In this document: positions 55,623-63,550 of the stretch, in pieces
How the letters are laid out: every line of letters starts with the position of its first letter
How positions within the stretch are numbered: position 1 is the stretch's first letter
The notes under the pieces: generated by a model
Seen by the model: the letters and a program-made list of their open reading frames with translations, nothing else
Told to the model about the DNA's origin: nothing
Databases searched by the model: none
NCBI RefSeq assembly: GCF_021295395.1
Contig: NZ_JAIWOU010000001.1
Span: 1,735,501-1,799,500 of the forward strand
Direction: 5' to 3'
Length of the DNA: 64,000 nt
Origin: Komagataeibacter sp. FNDCR2
Lineage (GTDB): Bacteria > Pseudomonadota > Alphaproteobacteria > Acetobacterales > Acetobacteraceae
Position numbers and translations under genes: made by a program

Positions 55623-55845
55623 GACATGATCTCCCTGTTATGAATTATGACGCCGGGAAGCAGGCAGGCCACCAGAAGAGGGTGGTGACGGTCTCCCTGC
55701 CTCCTGTATTTCCCCGCCGCCTGTCAAGGCGGACGCCCGGTATGCAGGCATGCGGCCCGCCCCCTTGGATCGGATTACAACCACCTTATCTGTACTCAAC
55801 CGGGCACAGGACGTGACCCGCTTACCATAATGACAGGACGCGATC

Positions 55846-56022
55846 ATGAGCAAAGCAGCAACCAGTGGTCCCGACGCACAGGGCAAATACAGCCTTGAGG
55901 TCAATATTGGCGGGCTGACCGCCGCACTTTCCGGCTTCAGCTCCAAGATGGAAGCCGAGGATTATGCCGTCTCCCTGTTGCGCCGGGTCAAGGAACTGGC
56001 CAAGGCCGATGGCCTGAAATAA
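55846..56022 (+). CDS. Small hypothetical protein (58 aa)
   Basis: MSKAATSGPDAQGKYSLEVN opens the protein, then a Gly-rich stretch and the helix SKMEAEDYAVSLLRRVKELA. AGGACG precedes the ATG by seven bases. It has the coding base use of its neighbours. No family recognised. A 13-bp stem-loop follows its stop. Confidence 0.55.
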   Translation: MSKAATSGPDAQGKYSLEVNIGGLTAALSGFSSKMEAEDYAVSLLRRVKELAKADGLK

Positions 56023-56035
56023 CCCCACACGCAAC

Positions 56036-56076
56036 GCGACCGGACGGCGCGCGCGGATCGCGGGCCGTCCGGTCGC
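56036..56076. terminator. Long perfect stem-loop after the 58-aa gene
   Basis: Arms GCGACCGGACGGC (56036-56048) and GCCGTCCGGTCGC (56064-56076), 13 bases and perfect, with a 15-base GC-rich loop. No T-run follows, so it may work as a stable 3' end rather than a classic terminator. Confidence 0.55.
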
Positions 56077-56231
56077 GTCATGCGTATGGCAGTATCCGAT
56101 GCGCGGGGTCCGTGCGCCCGCATCGGATCCATTGAAACATTCCCCCTGTTCGCGCCTTCTTTCTTTATACAGTTATGAACCTGACCGCTTCAGGACCGAT
56201 AATCGTAATGGAAAAAAGGAACGCCGCCCCC

Positions 56232-56615
56232 ATGAAACGACTGACCCGATCACTGTTGGCGCTGGCCCTGGCCGGTAGCCTTGCCGCCTGCGCGGATGGC
56301 CCGGCCGGCGGCTATTACGACGGATATGGAGGCTATGGCGGTTATGGTTATGGCTATGACGGCGGCTATTACGGCGGATACGGCGATTATTATGGCGGCT
56401 ATTATGGCGGCGCGCCCGTCTATTATTACGGACGCGACGGCGGCAGATGGCGCGGGCGCGGCGGCGGGGGTGGCCCGCGTGGTGGCGGCCGGGGTGATGG
56501 ACATGGCGGCCCGGGCCGTGGCCCCGGTGGTGGCGGCGGCCATGGTGGGGGTGGACATGGCGGCGGTGGCGGGCATGGCGGCGGCGGCCACGGCGGGGGT
56601 GGTGGACGGCGCTGA
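56232..56615 (+). CDS. Gly/Tyr-rich lipoprotein (127 aa)
   Basis: MKRLTRSLLALALAGSLAAC is a lipoprotein signal with lipobox LAAC. The mature part is low-complexity: a Tyr/Gly block (about 30-70, GGYGYGYDGGYYGGYGDYY type) and then an Arg/Gly and His/Gly block (about 80-127). Such sequences are flexible and may coat the surface or bind metal through His; neither is shown. The repeats make frame-shift and length variation likely. An upstream in-frame ATG at 56208 is possible. Confidence 0.6.
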   Translation: MKRLTRSLLALALAGSLAACADGPAGGYYDGYGGYGGYGYGYDGGYYGGYGDYYGGYYGGAPVYYYGRDGGRWRGRGGGGGPRGGGRGDGHGGPGRGPGGGGGHGGGGHGGGGGHGGGGHGGGGGRR

Positions 56616-56650
56616 TGGCACGGCGGGTTCCGTCATGGAACCCGCCCCGT

Positions 56651-57001
56651 TCAGTCGTGCTGGCCCGTATTGGACAGAAGGTTCATGACCAGCACCCCGC
56701 ATATGATCAGCATCATGCCCGCCATGGCCGCCAGATCCAGTTTCTGCCCCAGCACCACGCGGCAGACCAGCGCGATCAGCACGGTGCCGATACCAGACCA
56801 GATGGCATAGGCGATGCCGGTGGGAATGACGCGCAACGCCAGCGAAAGCGCATAGAACGCCACGACATACCCCACCACCGTAACACAGGACGGCCACAGC
56901 CGGGTAAAACCCGCCGATAACGTCAGGCAGAACGTGGCCGTTACTTCAGCGGCAATGGCGATGGCCAGATAAAGATAGGGCACGCCCTCACCACGCCCCA
57001 T
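56651..57001 (-). CDS. Small multidrug resistance (EmrE-like) transporter
   Basis: 116 residues with four membrane helices. The essential Glu is in the first helix (AIAAEV, E19). Strong EmrE signatures: LSAGFTRLWPS, IPTGIAYAIWSGIGTVLIAL and LGQKLDLAAMAGMMLIICGVLVMNLLS. It exports lipophilic cations or guanidinium-like compounds as an antiparallel dimer. A GTG at 56983 is another possible start. Confidence 0.92.
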   Translation of the reverse strand: MGRGEGVPYLYLAIAIAAEVTATFCLTLSAGFTRLWPSCVTVVGYVVAFYALSLALRVIPTGIAYAIWSGIGTVLIALVCRVVLGQKLDLAAMAGMMLIICGVLVMNLLSNTGQHD

Positions 57002-57188
57002 GCGCCGCCGGTCCCGCCGGGTGCTGTCTCGATCCTGCCCTCATCGCGTCATCATCTCCATTATTTTCCTGTCCGGGCCGAATATGTCCCGCCTATGGCG
57101 TTGTGACGATAAAAAACTTTCGTATCGTGCAGGAAACCTTCGCTTTGCTAAAACGATTCATGTATAGCGTAGATAGGAGGTATGAACC

Positions 57189-57290
57189 ATGAGCAACTCT
57201 GCACGTATGATCGCCCATCTGCTGATCACGGTTCGCCTGAGCACGCGCAACCGCCCTGCAGCGCCGGTTTCCCAGCCCACGAAGGACTGA
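57189..57290 (+). CDS. Candidate 33-codon peptide with near-perfect ribosome site
   Basis: AGGAGG (57175-57180) lies eight bases before an ATG that opens a 33-residue frame, MSNSARMIAHLLITVRLSTR followed by a Pro/Thr-rich tail. The 70 bases upstream are AT-rich and could hold a promoter. The peptide has a short hydrophobic stretch and basic residues. It lies between the EmrE-like gene and the convergent Mrr-type gene. No family recognised. Confidence 0.45.
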   Translation: MSNSARMIAHLLITVRLSTRNRPAAPVSQPTKD

Positions 57291-57332
57291 AATCCCGGCC
57301 ACGGCGCACGACTTCATAGCCCTCCAGTCATG

Positions 57333-58424
57333 TTATGACATGGAGACCCCTTTGCGCAGTCGCATCAGGCGGGCGGCAAGGGCTGGCAGTTCGTCGTGAT
57401 GCAGCAGGAATACATTGTTCGACCGCGCCAGCGCGCGGGCCGGGATGGTGTAATCGGCATTGGAAACAACGGCGGCGAAATCGGCACGATAATGCAGGCG
57501 GGCGGCGGCGACCTGCTGCACCGCCTCGTTACCCACCGTATTGCGGTACAGTTTGCACTGCACGACCAGCCGCATGTTATCGCGGGTTGCGATTACATCG
57601 GCCCCCTGGTCGCTGCCCGGCGTCGTGGCGCGGGCTTCCCAGCCCGCCCCGCGCAGGCGGCGGGCGCAATAACGTTCATAGGCAATCGGGTCCATGGTCG
57701 GGGTATAGACCCCGTCATCATGGCGGCTTCCCGCCGTGGCGAGCGGCTGGCGGGCCACCCGTTCAATACGCGCCAGTACGGAGCCTGCAATGGCGGGCCA
57801 GACGTCATGCAGGCATGCGCGGCGCAGGGCGGGCTGAAGCACGGTCTTGACGAACTCCGCCTGTTCGCGCCGCCATTTGCCGACACGTTCCACCCCGTAA
57901 CTGTTGACCTGCACAAGCTGCCTGCGCCGGATGCGCAGTGTCTCGGCATGGCGGTTTACCATGCGATAGCACAGCCGCAGCGCCCGTCGGCGGCGCAGCC
58001 GTCGCCAGCCAGACCGTAGCAGGGGCCACATGGCCACGACCGCTCCCGCCACCAGCGCGCCGCGCACCAGACCGGCGGGCAGCGACCCGGATGCGGAGCC
58101 CACGGCGCTGGCGGCGAAATAAAGCGGTGTCTCGCCATGATGGAAGGGTAGCTGACGCAGCAGCACGATGTCCCCATGGCGCTCAAGCAACTGCCAGTCC
58201 GCATCCGTCCCCACGCGGCGGCAATGCAGTTGCGCCAGCGTATGGTCCCGCCCGTCCGGAGTGAGCGACAGCCCGCTGGCCCGGTGCAGGGTGCTGGGCT
58301 GCGTGCATCCCACGGTCGCGGGCGGCAGCCGGTAGGTTACGCTGGCCCCCAGGGCGGGCCCTGCGGCGGATCCATAGCCCAATAGCAGCCCGTAACACAG
58401 CCATGCCGCGATCCCTGCCCGCAT
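57333..58424 (-). CDS. Membrane-anchored Mrr-type restriction endonuclease domain protein
   Basis: About 363 residues from ATG 58424; the frame opens at 58556. A signal-like N-terminus and a second hydrophobic segment (GLVRGALVAGAVVAMWPLL, about 120-140) precede a basic Arg-rich helix. The C-terminal Mrr_cat domain (about 245-363) has the D-x-Q-x-K-type active site (GSDQGADVIA, then VVQCKLY). Mrr domains cleave modified DNA, but membrane-linked versions in defence or stress contexts are less studied. It diverges from the SGNH hydrolase gene. Confidence 0.8.
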   Translation of the reverse strand: MRAGIAAWLCYGLLLGYGSAAGPALGASVTYRLPPATVGCTQPSTLHRASGLSLTPDGRDHTLAQLHCRRVGTDADWQLLERHGDIVLLRQLPFHHGETPLYFAASAVGSASGSLPAGLVRGALVAGAVVAMWPLLRSGWRRLRRRRALRLCYRMVNRHAETLRIRRRQLVQVNSYGVERVGKWRREQAEFVKTVLQPALRRACLHDVWPAIAGSVLARIERVARQPLATAGSRHDDGVYTPTMDPIAYERYCARRLRGAGWEARATTPGSDQGADVIATRDNMRLVVQCKLYRNTVGNEAVQQVAAARLHYRADFAAVVSNADYTIPARALARSNNVFLLHHDELPALAARLMRLRKGVSMS

Positions 58425-58542
58425 TGTCCTGTCACTACTCCCCGTTCCGTATTGCCGGGCTGACATTAAAGGATGAGAACAAAATAAGAAAGTATGGAAA
58501 ATCCAGTTACTTCCGCCATGGTATCTCCCAAATTGCGCACGT

Positions 58543-59172
58543 ATGATCATGCCCATGCGAATCTGTTTTATCGGTGACAGTTACGTCACGGGAACGGGCG
58601 ATGAAGCCTGTCAGGGCTGGGCCGGACGCCTGTGCGCCATGGAGCGTCGGGGTGGGCGGGATGTCACCCTCTACAATCTTGGCGTACGGGGGCAGACCAG
58701 CCGCGACATCGCACGGCGCTGGCGGCAGGAGACTGCGCCACGTCTCGATGGCCGCGATGAGGGCGGTATCGTCCTGTCATACGGGGTCAATGACTGTACA
58801 TGCGCCACGGGCGGGCGGCCACGGGTCGCCCCGGCGGAAAGCCTCGAGATCACGCGGCTGATACTCAAGCAGGCGCGCCAGCTCTGCCCGGTGCTGATGG
58901 TGGGGCCACCGCCCGTGGGGCGGGAGGATCCCGATGCACGCACCCATGCCCTTTCCGCCGCCATGGCGGATCTGTGCGCGCAACTGGCCGTGCCCTTCCT
59001 GCCCATATGGGAGCCCCTGCGCATGGACCCGCTGTGGTGCGCCGAAATCGCGCATGGTGACGGCGCGCACCCGGCGGGCGGGGGGTACGCCGCGCTGGCC
59101 CGGCTGGTCCATCAATGGCCCGCGTGGCGGGCATGGATGCGTACGGTCGCACCCTTTGGCGCGCAGGCATGA
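58543..59172 (+). CDS. SGNH/GDSL-family hydrolase
   Basis: 209 residues. Catalytic Ser in GDSY (S13), Gly/Asn blocks (YNLGVRGQTS and SYGVNDCT) and the DGAHPAGGGY Asp-His block near 170-180. The family cleaves esters, including acyl and acetyl groups on lipids or polysaccharides. No signal peptide. Start ATG 58543 or 58555; no ribosome site is visible. Confidence 0.85.
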   Translation: MIMPMRICFIGDSYVTGTGDEACQGWAGRLCAMERRGGRDVTLYNLGVRGQTSRDIARRWRQETAPRLDGRDEGGIVLSYGVNDCTCATGGRPRVAPAESLEITRLILKQARQLCPVLMVGPPPVGREDPDARTHALSAAMADLCAQLAVPFLPIWEPLRMDPLWCAEIAHGDGAHPAGGGYAALARLVHQWPAWRAWMRTVAPFGAQA

Positions 59173-59265
59173 AACCACTCCCTTCTGCTTGGCAGAACGG
59201 GGCGGCATTGCCACATTAGGGGGCGCGATCCTGCCGGTCCGCGTTTTTAACGAAGGCATACAGAC

Positions 59266-59661
59266 ATGAAAACGATTGTATCATGCGCCCTGCTGGGCGT
59301 GCTGGCCGTGGCCTGCGGCCCCGCCGCCCATGCCGAAGTACCCGAAGGGGAACTGAACTCCCTCTACATCCGGCCCGAGGTGCAGTTGCCCGCTCCCTCC
59401 CTGTCGTTTCCCGGTTATCCGGTTGTGGATGACTGCACCACGGAATTTGGCGATGCGGTGACCAATGCCTGTGTCACGGTGGAGAAGGAGCAGGCCCTGG
59501 TCCTGCAACCCGCATGGGATGCGTATCAGGACAGCGACAAGATCGCCTGCCAGGAAGATGTGATCCGCGTCCGCCATATCCAGCTTTACAAGAACCTGGC
59601 CTACTGCCTGGACAGCCGCCGGTACGAGGCATGGCGCAGGGACCACCCGCAGGGACACTGA
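59266..59661 (+). CDS. Exported cysteine-domain protein (131 aa)
   Basis: The signal peptide ends near AAHAEVP. The mature part has two CTTE/CVTVEK segments, EQALVLQPAWDAYQ, IACQED and YKNLAYCL, matching the C-terminal domain of the 51662 protein in order and spacing (C, E-x-A, W-x-x-Y, C, Y-x-x-L-x-x-C-L). Possibly an LprI-like periplasmic domain with disulfides. Function unknown. Confidence 0.65.
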   Translation: MKTIVSCALLGVLAVACGPAAHAEVPEGELNSLYIRPEVQLPAPSLSFPGYPVVDDCTTEFGDAVTNACVTVEKEQALVLQPAWDAYQDSDKIACQEDVIRVRHIQLYKNLAYCLDSRRYEAWRRDHPQGH

Positions 59662-59676
59662 CCCCCTTCCTGACGA

Positions 59677-59711
59677 CACCAAAACTTTTATCATTTATTA
59701 TCAATTGATTA
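59677..59711. repeat. Dispersed hairpin repeat, copy C (tail only)
   Basis: CACCAAAACTTTTATCATTTATTATCAATTGATTA matches the tail of copy A almost base for base, but the two hairpins and head are absent. It lies between the convergent ends of the 59266 and 59709 genes. Confidence 0.65.
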
Positions 59712-61385
59712 TTTTGAAACAGTCTCCTGGTCCCGCGTGATGTGACAGTTCGCGTCATCATGGCTGTGGTCGTAATCCACGTCGCGATTGGCGCTGCCAT
59801 CTCCATGCACGATGCGCCGGGGGCGGGCGGGATGGGGTGACAGCGCGGACATGTCCATATCCGCGCCCACGTACCCCAGCCCCGCCGCATCCAGCACACT
59901 GGCGGGCAGCGCCCCCAGTGTGAGCGGCGCATGCAGGTTGTCGCGCGCGGCCTGTACGGCCTGCGGGTGGGCAGCCTGCCAGGCGGCGGATGTCCAGAGA
60001 TAGAACGGGATCTCATAGGCCGCGCGCACATCCCCATGCATCGGGATGCCGGCGGTGCATTCATTCACCCGCACCCCATGGTCCGATACGTAAAACAGCG
60101 CCGCCGGGCCGCCATGGGCCCGCAGGGTGGCGACCACATGCGCCAGAATATGGTCGGTATAGGCGATGCTGTCATCATAGGGCGCGCCAACCCCGCCAAA
60201 CGCGGCGGGGTAGCGGTCGGCCGCGTTTTCATGGCTGCCGAACAGATGCAGCACGATGAAGACCGGCCCCTTCGCCCCCCTGATCGCACCATCCACCACC
60301 GGCAGCATGCGTTCATCCAGCACCGGGCGGCTCATCAGCCCGCCATGGACGGTGGTATAGGCAATATGGTCCGCCTGCTCGGAATAGGCGCCGATCACAC
60401 TGTCATACGGGCCAAGGCGGGGGTGGTTGCTGATCCACCATGTATCGTATCCCGCCGCGTTGAACACCGATACGAGGTCATGCCCCGGCGTGGAACCCGG
60501 ACGCAGCCGGTCATAACCCGACAGGATGACCGGCACCGCGCCGACCGTGTAATCGAAGGGGGTCACCATGTCATCAAAACGCAGCAGGTCCGTGACCTGT
60601 TCCATTTCCGGGGTGGTGGGCACGCCGTAACCATACAGGTGATGGTGGTCGCGCCGCGCGCTTTCCCCTATGGCCAGCACGATGACCTGCGGCGTGCCGG
60701 GCTGCGGCGGGGTCAGGAAATGCACGGGTTCATGGCTGATGCGCCGGGCCATGTCGGTCACGCGCCGTGTTTCACGCCGGGCGGCGACATAGCCCGTCAG
60801 CAGGCTCCATGGCCATGCCCGGTCGAAACGGGAATGAATGGCCACCATCGGGTTTTCGGTCCCGCCGCGCGTGGGGGGCAGGTGCTGCCACAACCGCACC
60901 GTCGGCACCACGATCCATGCCAGCAGCACGGCCGCGCCGACTGCACGCGCCACCGGCCCCCAGCGTACCACCGGACCGCGCGGGCGGGCGAGGTACAGCC
61001 CCACCAGCACGCTCCACACCCCCACCCACAGGCACAGGAACGGCAGCACGGGCCGCACATAGCCCAGCACGACCGGAACGGAGCAGTAGAACAGGATCAG
61101 CCACAGGGGATAGCCCGGCGGCACGCCGCTTATGTGGATGTAGTACAGCGCCGCCGGCAGCAGCGCGACCACAGGCCAGAACAGCGCCACCAGCACCCGC
61201 CTGCTGTTGCAGGCCAGCGCCAGCACCAGCCACACCGCCCCCGCGCGCACCACCCCCTGCAACGCCGTGCAGGCGGGCAAAAGCACCAGCGCGGCCATAA
61301 GGCCAAACAGCGCATCGGCGGGCCACGCCCCATGCCACAGGCGACGCCACCACGGGCTGGAATACGGTCCATTCGGGATGTTCAT
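59709..61385 (-). CDS. Sulfatase-fold membrane transferase (EptA/CptA-like phosphoethanolamine transferase family)
   Basis: 558 residues from ATG 61385. Five hydrophobic helices lie in the first 180 residues, followed by a periplasmic catalytic domain. VIVLAIGESARRDHHHLYGYGVPTTPEM (about 230-258) is the start of the alkaline-phosphatase-like domain, and DYTVGAVPVILSG holds the probable Thr nucleophile. HLFGSHENAADRYPAAF and YVSDHGVRVNE supply further metal ligands. It probably adds phosphoethanolamine to lipid A or another glycolipid, or transfers a similar group. No regulator is adjacent. Confidence 0.82.
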   Translation of the reverse strand: MNIPNGPYSSPWWRRLWHGAWPADALFGLMAALVLLPACTALQGVVRAGAVWLVLALACNSRRVLVALFWPVVALLPAALYYIHISGVPPGYPLWLILFYCSVPVVLGYVRPVLPFLCLWVGVWSVLVGLYLARPRGPVVRWGPVARAVGAAVLLAWIVVPTVRLWQHLPPTRGGTENPMVAIHSRFDRAWPWSLLTGYVAARRETRRVTDMARRISHEPVHFLTPPQPGTPQVIVLAIGESARRDHHHLYGYGVPTTPEMEQVTDLLRFDDMVTPFDYTVGAVPVILSGYDRLRPGSTPGHDLVSVFNAAGYDTWWISNHPRLGPYDSVIGAYSEQADHIAYTTVHGGLMSRPVLDERMLPVVDGAIRGAKGPVFIVLHLFGSHENAADRYPAAFGGVGAPYDDSIAYTDHILAHVVATLRAHGGPAALFYVSDHGVRVNECTAGIPMHGDVRAAYEIPFYLWTSAAWQAAHPQAVQAARDNLHAPLTLGALPASVLDAAGLGYVGADMDMSALSPHPARPRRIVHGDGSANRDVDYDHSHDDANCHITRDQETVSK

Positions 61386-61588
61386 TCCCGCTTCATGCCA
61401 TGAGTACCGCGCCACCGGTAGCCCGGGCGCGTGCGGCGATGGCACGTTTGTGAATGAACAGGTGCGCGTGGCCGCTTTTTATCCCCCATGCGGACGACTA
61501 ATAATGCGCCCCCCCGCAGGCCCATGCCGACGGGTGCCAGAAAAATAGAAATTACAGAACCGGAATTATAAAGGCAGGCAAACGTACC

Positions 61589-62803
61589 ATGGCAAAAATC
61601 AAGGTCAAGAATCCCGTTGTCGAAATGGATGGTGACGAGATGACCCGCATCATCTGGCATTTCATCCGCGAACGGCTGATCGTACCCTATCTGGATATCG
61701 ACCTGAAATATTACGATCTCGGCATCCGCCACCGTGACGAGACGGACGACCGCGTGACCGTGGACGCCGCCGAAGCCGTGCGCCGCTACGGCGTGGGCGT
61801 GAAATGCGCCACGATCACCCCCGATGAGGCACGGGTCAAGGAATTCGGCCTGAAAAAGATGTGGCGTTCGCCCAACGGCACCATCCGCAACATCCTTGAT
61901 GGCACGATCTTCCGTGAACCGATCATCTGCGCCAACGTGCCCCGCCTTGTCCCGCACTGGACCCAGCCGATCGTGATCGGCCGCCATGCCTATGGCGATA
62001 TCTACCGCGCGGCGGAAACCCGCATTCCCGGCCCCGGCAAGGTCACGCTGCGCTACACCCCGGCCGATGGCGGGGCGGAGCAGGTGCTTGACGTACATGA
62101 CTTCAAGGGTCCCGGCGTGGCGCTGGGCATGCACAATACCCGCGCCTCCATCGAAGGGTTCGCGCGTGCGTCCCTGTCCTACGGGCGCGACCGCAGGCTG
62201 CCGGTCTACCTGTCCACCAAGAACACCATCCTCAAGGCCTATGACGGCATGTTCAAGGATGTGTTCCAGGAGGTGTACGAGCGTGAATTCAAGGCCGATT
62301 TCGAGAAGCTGGGCCTGACCTACGAACACCGCCTGATCGATGACATGGTGGCCTGCGCGCTGAAGTGGAAGGGCGGCTATGTCTGGGCCTGCAAGAACTA
62401 CGATGGCGATGTGGAAAGCGACATCGTGGCGCAGGGCTTCGGCAGCCTCGGGCTCATGACCTCGGTGCTGCTGAACCCGACCGGCGACGTGGTGGAAGCC
62501 GAGGCCGCCCATGGCACCGTCACCCGCCATTTCCGCGAATATGAGAAGGGCCGCCCCACCAGCACCAACCCCATCGCCTCCATCTTCGCATGGACGCGCG
62601 GGCTGGCCTATCGCGGCAAATTCGATGATACGCCGGATGTGACCCATTTCGCCAACACGCTGGAACGCGTGTGCATCGAGACGGTGGAAGGCGGCCAGAT
62701 GACCAAGGATCTGGCCCTGCTGGTCGGCCATGACACCAAATGGCTCGATACCCAGCCGTTCCTGGAGGTGCTGGACCAGAAGCTGCGCGCCGCCCTGTCC
62801 TGA
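61589..62803 (+). CDS. icd: NADP-dependent isocitrate dehydrogenase
   Basis: 404 residues, the length of the monomer-type-II (eukaryote-like) homodimeric enzyme. [23 protein letters not shown], the substrate loop [36 protein letters not shown], and [23 protein letters not shown] with [12 protein letters not shown] (metal and NADP sites). It makes 2-oxoglutarate and NADPH in the TCA cycle. AAGGCAGG precedes the ATG. Acetic acid bacteria have this form. Confidence 0.96.
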   Translation: MAKIKVKNPVVEMDGDEMTRIIWHFIRERLIVPYLDIDLKYYDLGIRHRDETDDRVTVDAAEAVRRYGVGVKCATITPDEARVKEFGLKKMWRSPNGTIRNILDGTIFREPIICANVPRLVPHWTQPIVIGRHAYGDIYRAAETRIPGPGKVTLRYTPADGGAEQVLDVHDFKGPGVALGMHNTRASIEGFARASLSYGRDRRLPVYLSTKNTILKAYDGMFKDVFQEVYEREFKADFEKLGLTYEHRLIDDMVACALKWKGGYVWACKNYDGDVESDIVAQGFGSLGLMTSVLLNPTGDVVEAEAAHGTVTRHFREYEKGRPTSTNPIASIFAWTRGLAYRGKFDDTPDVTHFANTLERVCIETVEGGQMTKDLALLVGHDTKWLDTQPFLEVLDQKLRAALS

Positions 62804-62883
62804 AGCTTTCTGAAAACATGATTTGCGGGATGTTTCAAAGGCGGGCCTTTCAAACAGCCCCTGGGTGAACATGGCGCGTTTTT

Positions 62884-62913
62884 CCCGCATGGATGAAAAA
62901 TCATCCATGCGGG
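62884..62913. promoter_or_regulatory. Perfect 13-bp inverted repeat upstream of the UPF0114 gene
   Basis: Arms CCCGCATGGATGA (62884-62896) and TCATCCATGCGGG (62901-62913) with loop AAAA. It could be an operator or a terminator-like hairpin in the icd to UPF0114 gap; T-runs are not adjacent in either direction. Confidence 0.5.
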
Positions 62914-62958
62914 ACGATGTGCCTACCTGCCGCAAACAGGGCATGATTATATAGCCCC

Positions 62959-63543
62959 ATGCATGACCAGACCCCCGCCGCACCGCCCCGGCCCACCACC
63001 CCACACGAAACCCCGGGACTGGAAGGCGGGCTGGAGCGCCTGTTCTTTGGCGCGCGCTGGATATGCGCGCCGCTTTACTTCGGCCTGACGGCGGGACTGC
63101 TGGTCATTTTGGTCAAGTTCCTCCAGACCGCGTGGGCCCTGGTGCGCAACAGCTACACGCTGGAATTCGATGATGTGTTCGTCGGCATCCTCGACATGAT
63201 CGACCTTGTGCTGCTGGCCAACCTCCTGCTGATCGTGATGTTCGCGGGGTACGAGAATTTCGTTTCCAAGCTGGATGTCCGCAACCACCGCGATTTTCCC
63301 GACTGGATCGGTCACGTCACGTTCGGGGATATCAAGATCAAGCTCATGGCCTCCATCGTGGCCATGTCCGCCATTCATGTGCTGGCCGATTTCATCCGGG
63401 TCAACGACATATCCAGCCGCACGCTGGGGTGGAGCGTGGGCATCCATCTGGCCTTTGTCGTATCGGGGCTCATGCTGGCGCTGATGGACCGCATGATGGA
63501 AGACCCGGCCAGCCAGGAAAATACCCGGCCGGAACAGCATTAG
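62959..63543 (+). CDS. UPF0114 (YqhA/TIGR00645) membrane protein
   Basis: 194 residues. After a Pro-rich start, LERLFFGARWICAPLYFGLTAGLLVILVKF, the DMIDLVLLANLLLIVMFAGYENFVSKLD motif and DWIGHVTFGDIKIKLMASIVAMSAIHVL are the family hallmarks. Three or four membrane helices. Role unknown; related proteins are abundant inner-membrane proteins in proteobacteria. Confidence 0.9.
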   Translation: MHDQTPAAPPRPTTPHETPGLEGGLERLFFGARWICAPLYFGLTAGLLVILVKFLQTAWALVRNSYTLEFDDVFVGILDMIDLVLLANLLLIVMFAGYENFVSKLDVRNHRDFPDWIGHVTFGDIKIKLMASIVAMSAIHVLADFIRVNDISSRTLGWSVGIHLAFVVSGLMLALMDRMMEDPASQENTRPEQH

Positions 63544-63550
63544 GGCCGCG

